The notes below the pieces were generated by a model. It saw only the letters and a list, made by a program, of their open reading frames with translations. It had not been told where the DNA came from and searched no databases. The translations under genes were made by a program, and so were the position numbers. Shown here one piece after another: positions 59,578-64,000 of a stretch of 64,000 nt of DNA (position 1 is the first letter of the stretch; each line of letters begins with the position of its first letter). The stretch covers positions 1 through 64,000 of the forward strand of contig DBXO01000020.1 of assembly GCA_002309635.1 (NCBI GenBank), read 5' to 3'. This DNA is from Ruminococcus flavefaciens (GTDB lineage: Bacteria; Bacillota; Clostridia; Oscillospirales; Ruminococcaceae).

Positions 59578-60639
59578 GTGAAAATAAAAATGTCCGCATA
59601 TTTCATTACAGCAGCTGCTTTGGCATCAGCTCTGACAGGCTGCTCAAAGACCGACAGCGTTACCGAGACAGCTCCCGATCCCCTTGCAGTAAAGGCTGCT
59701 CCCGAAAGCGTGACCTTCAGCTGGCAGGAGGCTTACGAAAAGGAGCTTGAGCAGTTCAAAAAATCTTCGGATTATACTTCTTCATCAATGTTCGACCTGC
59801 GCGACATAACAAACGATGATATCCCCGAGCTCATAATCTCTCCCTCAACAGAGGCATCCGCAGCCTGTGACATCTACACCCTTATAGGCAACGGCGCCGC
59901 TAAAATAGGCTCATGCGGCTCTGAAGGAAAGTTTGAATATATCCCCTCCGTCACCGTTATCGGCTACGAATACGCTGGCGAGGGCTTCACTATCGGCGAG
60001 TACCAGCTGCTCTCCGAGGGTACCTTCGACAAGGATTTCGACTTCTACACCAACGACGGCAGCGCCTCCTCGGGAGCAATGATACGCTATGAGATAAACG
60101 GTGATAACGTTTCTCTCGGAGAATTTGAGGAAAAGCTCAATGCCTACCGCAACGAGGACAGCTACACAATCGGCAGGAAGTTCACCTTCGGCGACGAAGC
60201 CATAAAATATGCTGTATATTGCAGCGAGAGCTGGCACGGAGTGCTCACGGACGAGCAGAAGAAAAAGTTCAAGGAGCGTATTTTACCTGTTCTTGACAAT
60301 ACCTCTGTTCCCGACGCAGCCTTTGAACTCGCAGATCTCGATATGAACGGACTACCGGAGGTGGTAGTATCAACGGGTCTCCTTGAAGAATCCACAACAC
60401 GTATTTTCTACCTTGACAGCGAAGGCGTCAAGGAGCTTGAAGTCCCCAGCGACATAAACGGCGGTATATTCTTTGATATTGCAGGCAAGGCATTCTACGC
60501 CGCTGACTCGTCGGGCAAGGTGAAGGGGCGCTCCCTCACCGAGGACAGCATAAGCGGCTTCAAGCCCTCCGACAGCACCATGAGCTGCGGAAGAAAATAC
60601 CCGCTCAGCAAGGAAAATATCAAACTTGCATTTGCTTGA
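59578..60639 (+). CDS. Lipoprotein of unknown function
   Basis: 353 aa, GTG start with GGGAGG upstream. The signal peptide ends in the lipobox LTGC near residue 22. Two similar stretches suggest a repeated fold: FDLRDITNDDIPELIISP and FELADLDMNGLPEVVVSTG, each with a D-x-[ND]-x-x-[GI]-x-P-E-[LV] motif, like metal-binding FG-GAP/VCBS-type strands. It lies outside the cell, bound by lipid. Function is not known. It precedes radA by 10 bp and may be cotranscribed with it. Confidence 0.8.
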   Translation: MKIKMSAYFITAAALASALTGCSKTDSVTETAPDPLAVKAAPESVTFSWQEAYEKELEQFKKSSDYTSSSMFDLRDITNDDIPELIISPSTEASAACDIYTLIGNGAAKIGSCGSEGKFEYIPSVTVIGYEYAGEGFTIGEYQLLSEGTFDKDFDFYTNDGSASSGAMIRYEINGDNVSLGEFEEKLNAYRNEDSYTIGRKFTFGDEAIKYAVYCSESWHGVLTDEQKKKFKERILPVLDNTSVPDAAFELADLDMNGLPEVVVSTGLLEESTTRIFYLDSEGVKELEVPSDINGGIFFDIAGKAFYAADSSGKVKGRSLTEDSISGFKPSDSTMSCGRKYPLSKENIKLAFA

Positions 60640-60649
60640 TGAGGTAAAA

Positions 60650-62026
60650 ATGGCTAAATCAAAATATATATACACCTGTAATCAGTGCGGCTACGAAAGC
60701 ACTAAATGGAACGGAAAATGCCCGTCCTGCGGCGCATGGAACAGCTTTGAGGAGGATATTGCGGAGACTGCTCCCCCCGGACAGCGTTCATCTGCCTCTT
60801 ACGGAGCGGCTCCCGACCTTTCAGACAGCATACTGGAGCTTGAGGACATAGGAGCCGACAGCGACGTCCGCTACGACACAGGTATCGGAGAGCTGAACAG
60901 GGTCCTCGGCGGAGGACTTGTGAAAGGCTCTCTTGTTCTTCTCGGCGGCGAGCCGGGTATAGGAAAGAGTACCATTCTTTTGCAGATATGCCAGTTTCTC
61001 GGCGAGGACCACTCGGTACTCTACGTATCCGGCGAGGAATCCGCAAGGCAGATAAAGCTCAGGGCAAAGCGCCTGGGAGTTGATACCGAGAACCTGTACA
61101 TACTGACGGCTACGGACGCTGAGGCGATATCGCAGACTATAGTCTCAAGCGCTCCCGATATCGCCATTATCGATTCCATACAGACAATGAGCATAGGACG
61201 CATAGCCTCAAGTCCCGGAAGTATCACCCAGGTAAGAGAGTGTACGAACCTGTTCATGCATACCGCAAAGAATCAGGAGATACCCATGATCATAGTGGGT
61301 CATGTCAATAAGGACGGAGCCATAGCAGGTCCGAAAGTAATGGAGCATATAGTTGACGCAGTTCTCTATTTCGAAGGCGAGCGCCATCAGAGCTACCGTA
61401 TACTGAGAGCTGTGAAAAACCGTTTCGGCTCCACAAATGAGATAGGCGTATTTGAAATGCTGGACAAGGGTCTGCGTGAGGTATCCAACCCCTCACAGAT
61501 GCTCCTTGAAGGCAGACCGCACAACGTCTCGGGCACCTGCGTTTCATGCGTAATGGAGGGAAGCCGCCCCATTCTTGCGGAGGTACAGGCTCTTGCCGCA
61601 AAGACAAGCTATTCCGCCCCAAGACGTATGGTAACTGGCTTTGATTTCAACAGGCTGAATATCATAATAGCAGTCCTCGAAAAGCGCCTCGGCATTTTCA
61701 TGGGAAGTCTCGACGTATACCTGAACATAGTCGGTGGTTTCCGCCTTGACGAGCCCGCAGGCGACCTGCCTGTAGCAATGGCGCTGTATTCCGGTATAAT
61801 GGACAAGCAGATAGACGAGGAGCTTGTGGCTTTCGGCGAAATAGGTCTCGGCGGTGAGATACGCTCGGTATCGCATATAGTACAGAGGATCCGCGAAGCC
61901 GAAAGAATGGGCTTCAGGACATGCATAGTGCCGAAGCAGTCCATGTCCGCTGTTGACCCCAAGGACTACGATATAGAGATAATCCCGGCAGGCACACTTA
62001 AACAGGCATTGGCAGCAATAAAATAA
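60650..62026 (+). CDS. radA: DNA repair protein RadA
   Basis: 458 aa from the ATG at 60650 (GAGGT upstream). Zinc finger CNQCGYESTKWNGKCPSC at the N terminus; RecA-like domain with Walker A GGEPGIGKST, Walker B IAIIDSIQT and the RadA motif KNRFG; the C-terminal Lon-protease-like domain runs from about 290 (SLDVYLNIVGGFRLDEPAGDLP). RadA is a helicase that extends branch migration in recombination and repair. Length normal. Confidence 0.96.
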   Translation: MAKSKYIYTCNQCGYESTKWNGKCPSCGAWNSFEEDIAETAPPGQRSSASYGAAPDLSDSILELEDIGADSDVRYDTGIGELNRVLGGGLVKGSLVLLGGEPGIGKSTILLQICQFLGEDHSVLYVSGEESARQIKLRAKRLGVDTENLYILTATDAEAISQTIVSSAPDIAIIDSIQTMSIGRIASSPGSITQVRECTNLFMHTAKNQEIPMIIVGHVNKDGAIAGPKVMEHIVDAVLYFEGERHQSYRILRAVKNRFGSTNEIGVFEMLDKGLREVSNPSQMLLEGRPHNVSGTCVSCVMEGSRPILAEVQALAAKTSYSAPRRMVTGFDFNRLNIIIAVLEKRLGIFMGSLDVYLNIVGGFRLDEPAGDLPVAMALYSGIMDKQIDEELVAFGEIGLGGEIRSVSHIVQRIREAERMGFRTCIVPKQSMSAVDPKDYDIEIIPAGTLKQALAAIK

Positions 62027-62033
62027 AGCGTAT

Positions 62034-62061
62034 ATCGGGAGAGCATTCTCCCGATTTTTTT
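62034..62061 (+). terminator. Terminator after radA
   Basis: ATCGGGAGA pairs with TCTCCCGAT around GCAT, then seven T. Confidence 0.9.
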
Positions 62062-62071
62062 GCGGCACAGC

Positions 62072-62100
62072 TTGCTATTTCCGACAATTTATGATATAAT
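62072..62100 (+). promoter_or_regulatory. Predicted sigma-A promoter of the GH3 lipoprotein gene
   Basis: TTGCTA, 17 nt, TATAAT. Confidence 0.65.
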
Positions 62101-62133
62101 CTTAAGTAATCCCCTCAGAGGAGGCTTGACAAA

Positions 62134-63648
62134 TTGAAACATAAGATATTTACAGCTTCTCTGCTCGCTATCAGCCTTCTTGCCACGGGCTGCGGCGGAA
62201 CTGCTCCGAATACAGGAAGTATCCCGGATATTTCCGCAGCTGAGGATAGCACAGCAGAGACTACATATACAGATACGATGACTACACGGACAACTGCCGC
62301 AGAAACCACAGCCGGCGTGACTTCCGTACCCGAAACTGCAAATACAACGGAGACAAAGGCCACAGCTGCTCCAACGGAGGTAAATACCACGCAAAAGAAT
62401 ACAGAAGCTCATCAGGACACACAGGTTCAAACCGGGCCCACTGCACAGCAGCAGGAACAGCCCGGCGCGGAGGTAACTCAGCCGCAGACTACAGATGTAT
62501 CCACAGTTACAACCGTAACAGAGACCTCGACTACAGCTATGACCGCAACTATAGCTATAACTGCACCTCCTGAGACTACGACTTCGGTATGCACCAATCC
62601 GCAGCCCAGGACAGTTCTCGACAGTATGACACTTGAACAGAAGGTATGCCAGATGTTCATGGTCACTCCAGACGCTATCACCGGCATTTCTCCCATGACA
62701 GAGGTGGGAGACGGAACGCGGAAAGCCATTGAGGAGTACCCTGTAGGCGGTATCATCTATTTTGCGCAGAACCTGACCTCAAAGGAACAGACCAAAAAAA
62801 TGATAGCCAACACTCAGAACTATGCTAAAAAAGCCTGCGGTATCGGCCTTTTCACTGCTGTTGACGAGGAGGGCGGAGTTGTAGCCCGCTGCGCTCAGAA
62901 GCTTGGTACTGTCAAATTCAAAAGCATGGCTCACTACGGCAAAGCCAACGACAGCAAGACCGCCTACGATATCGGCAGCAGTCTTGGCAAGGACCTTAAG
63001 AGTCTCGGCTTCAATGTGGATTTTGCGCCCGTTGCCGATGTTAATATATGCAGCGCAAACGAGCTTGGCGACCGTATTTTCAGCTCCGACCCAAATGTCG
63101 TGGCAAATATGTGCAGCTATGTAACAAAGGGACTTCAGGACGAGGGAGTATTCGCTACTCTCAAGCATTTCCCGGGACTTGGAGCAGAAAACGGCAATAC
63201 CCATACAAACTCCAACGTTGTCATAGACCGTACCCTTGAACAGCTCCGCGAGACCGAGTTTATCCCTTTTTCCGAGGGCATAAAGGCGGACGTGGGCTTC
63301 ATTATGGTGGGACACCAGTCAGTTACAGGCTTCGGGGACGAGCTTCCCTGCGACCTGTCATATAAGGCAGTTACGGAAACTCTCCGAAAGGAGCTTGGCT
63401 TCGAGGGCATAGCGATCAGTGATTCACAGCAGATGAATACTATTTCCAAGGTTTACACCTCAGGCGAAGCTGCAAAGCTCTCTATAAAGGCCGGAATAGA
63501 TATTATCCTCATGCCCGTTGACTACAGAGCAGCTATAGACGAGGTCTGCGCTGCTGTCCGCAGCGGCGAGATACCCGAAAAGCGCATTGACGAAAGCGTT
63601 ATGCGTATCCTCAGAAAAAAGCGCACCCTGGGTCTGCTGAAAAAGTAA
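62134..63648 (+). CDS. Lipoprotein GH3 enzyme, NagZ-like
   Basis: 504 aa with a TTG start 9 nt after GGAGG. Lipobox LLATGC near residue 20. A Thr/Glu-rich linker of about 140 residues (about 25-160) lifts the enzyme off the membrane. GH3 barrel about 165-500: MTLEQKVCQMFMV, then LKHFPGLGAENGNTH, and the nucleophile Asp in GIAISDSQQM. In NagZ of Bacillus the acid/base is an Asp-His dyad in a DSH motif; here the motif reads N-T-H, so the Asp is Asn and the His is kept. It may cleave N-acetylglucosamine from wall fragments, with altered catalysis. Confidence 0.88.
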   Translation: MKHKIFTASLLAISLLATGCGGTAPNTGSIPDISAAEDSTAETTYTDTMTTRTTAAETTAGVTSVPETANTTETKATAAPTEVNTTQKNTEAHQDTQVQTGPTAQQQEQPGAEVTQPQTTDVSTVTTVTETSTTAMTATIAITAPPETTTSVCTNPQPRTVLDSMTLEQKVCQMFMVTPDAITGISPMTEVGDGTRKAIEEYPVGGIIYFAQNLTSKEQTKKMIANTQNYAKKACGIGLFTAVDEEGGVVARCAQKLGTVKFKSMAHYGKANDSKTAYDIGSSLGKDLKSLGFNVDFAPVADVNICSANELGDRIFSSDPNVVANMCSYVTKGLQDEGVFATLKHFPGLGAENGNTHTNSNVVIDRTLEQLRETEFIPFSEGIKADVGFIMVGHQSVTGFGDELPCDLSYKAVTETLRKELGFEGIAISDSQQMNTISKVYTSGEAAKLSIKAGIDIILMPVDYRAAIDEVCAAVRSGEIPEKRIDESVMRILRKKRTLGLLKK

Positions 63649-63662
63649 CATTCTTCTTACAT

Positions 63663-63788
63663 GGTACATACACAGAAGCTTTACGTGTGCTTATGGGATA
63701 AACCTTTCTGAGCAAAGTTTCTTCTCTGCCAGTCTTTCTCAAAAGATTGTTTCCTGACAGATACCGTAAAAACTCACGCATGCATACC
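63663..63788. repeat. Intergenic palindromic element, copy E (diverged)
   Basis: Arms GGTACATACACAGAAGCTTTACG and CGTAAAAACTCACGCATGCATACC-type sequence (63761-63788) pair with gaps; the inner block ATAAACCTTTCTGAGCAAAG matches the shared module of copies A, B and D. It follows the GH3 gene. Confidence 0.6.
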
Positions 63789-63923
63789 GCATTCAAGTCA
63801 GGACTTCACCTATTGTTACATCATAAGGTTACTATAATTCTCTGCATTTTACTATAAATTTTCACTGTATAAAGTTATAATAATACCATAAGAGTATAAA
63901 TCCAACACTTAAGGAGAAAAAAC

Positions 63924-64000
63924 ATGAAAACAATGAAAGCTTTATCGATGATAGCTGCTCTTTCAATGCTTGCCTGCGCGGTGAGCTGCAGCAGCAATAC
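63924..64000 (+). CDS. Start of a lipoprotein gene (cut by window end)
   Basis: Only 25 codons are visible. AAGGAG lies 7 nt upstream of the ATG. The peptide is a lipoprotein signal: KALSMIAALSMLACAVSCSS, with the likely lipobox cysteine in AVSC. The mature protein is outside the window, so no function can be given. Confidence 0.75.
   Translation, partial: MKTMKALSMIAALSMLACAVSCSSN

Overview
The window looks like a chromosomal segment of an anaerobic, plant-fibre-degrading Ruminococcus (Oscillospiraceae; R. flavefaciens/R. albus/R. champanellensis type). Four large secreted glycan-active enzymes end in dockerin modules, so the host probably builds a cellulosome. The other genes fit a strict anaerobe: a CODH-family Fe-S enzyme, a flavin reductase-rubredoxin protein, short-form ThiC, and sigma-A promoters that nearly all have 17-nt spacers. 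No rRNA, tRNA or CRISPR array was seen.

Layout. 0-7 kb: a GNAT-like/YcxB-like membrane protein, a small-multidrug-export family protein, two paralogous lipoprotein penicillin-binding proteins around a TfoX-like gene, then thrH and nadE. 7-11 kb: a leucine-rich-repeat protein and a MacB/FtsX-type ABC exporter pair. 11-17 kb: a dockerin-bearing GH30 enzyme, a 300-bp palindromic element, a TraX-like membrane protein and two redox proteins. 17-20.5 kb: a TPP-riboswitch operon thiD-cytX-thiC. 20.9-25 kb: a putative envelope glycosylation cluster (FAD enzyme, GtrA, large membrane protein). 25-28 kb: a CooS-like protein with a His-rich N terminus and two related small membrane proteins. 28-35 kb: integrase and mobilisation remnants around a sulfonate-type ABC operon and cysK. 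35-44 kb: guaA, an HD hydrolase, a GH13-DUF1653 fusion, an epimerase, a GNAT, uvrA and a methyltransferase. 44-59 kb: PL11, GH2 and GH97 dockerin enzymes around MerR, AraC and GyrI-type regulators and a small alarmone synthetase. 59-64 kb: a C39-like protein, lipoproteins, radA and a GH3 lipoprotein.

How the genes work together. PL11 (rhamnogalacturonan lyase), GH2 (beta-galactosidase type), GH97 (retaining alpha-galactosidase type) and GH30 (beta-1,6-galactanase type) fit together as tools for rhamnogalacturonan I and arabinogalactan. They carry two dockerin sequence types. The sulfur block (ABC importer plus cysK) is preceded by a short ORF rich in Met and Cys codons and a terminator, which reads as a sulfur-amino-acid attenuator.

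Most interesting points: (1) the CooS-like protein lacks one C-cluster cysteine (Asp415 instead), so it is probably not a CO dehydrogenase; (2) the Met/Cys leader peptide before the sulfur importer; (3) a dispersed family of long intergenic palindromes sharing hairpin modules; (4) mobile-element remnants around the sulfur block.
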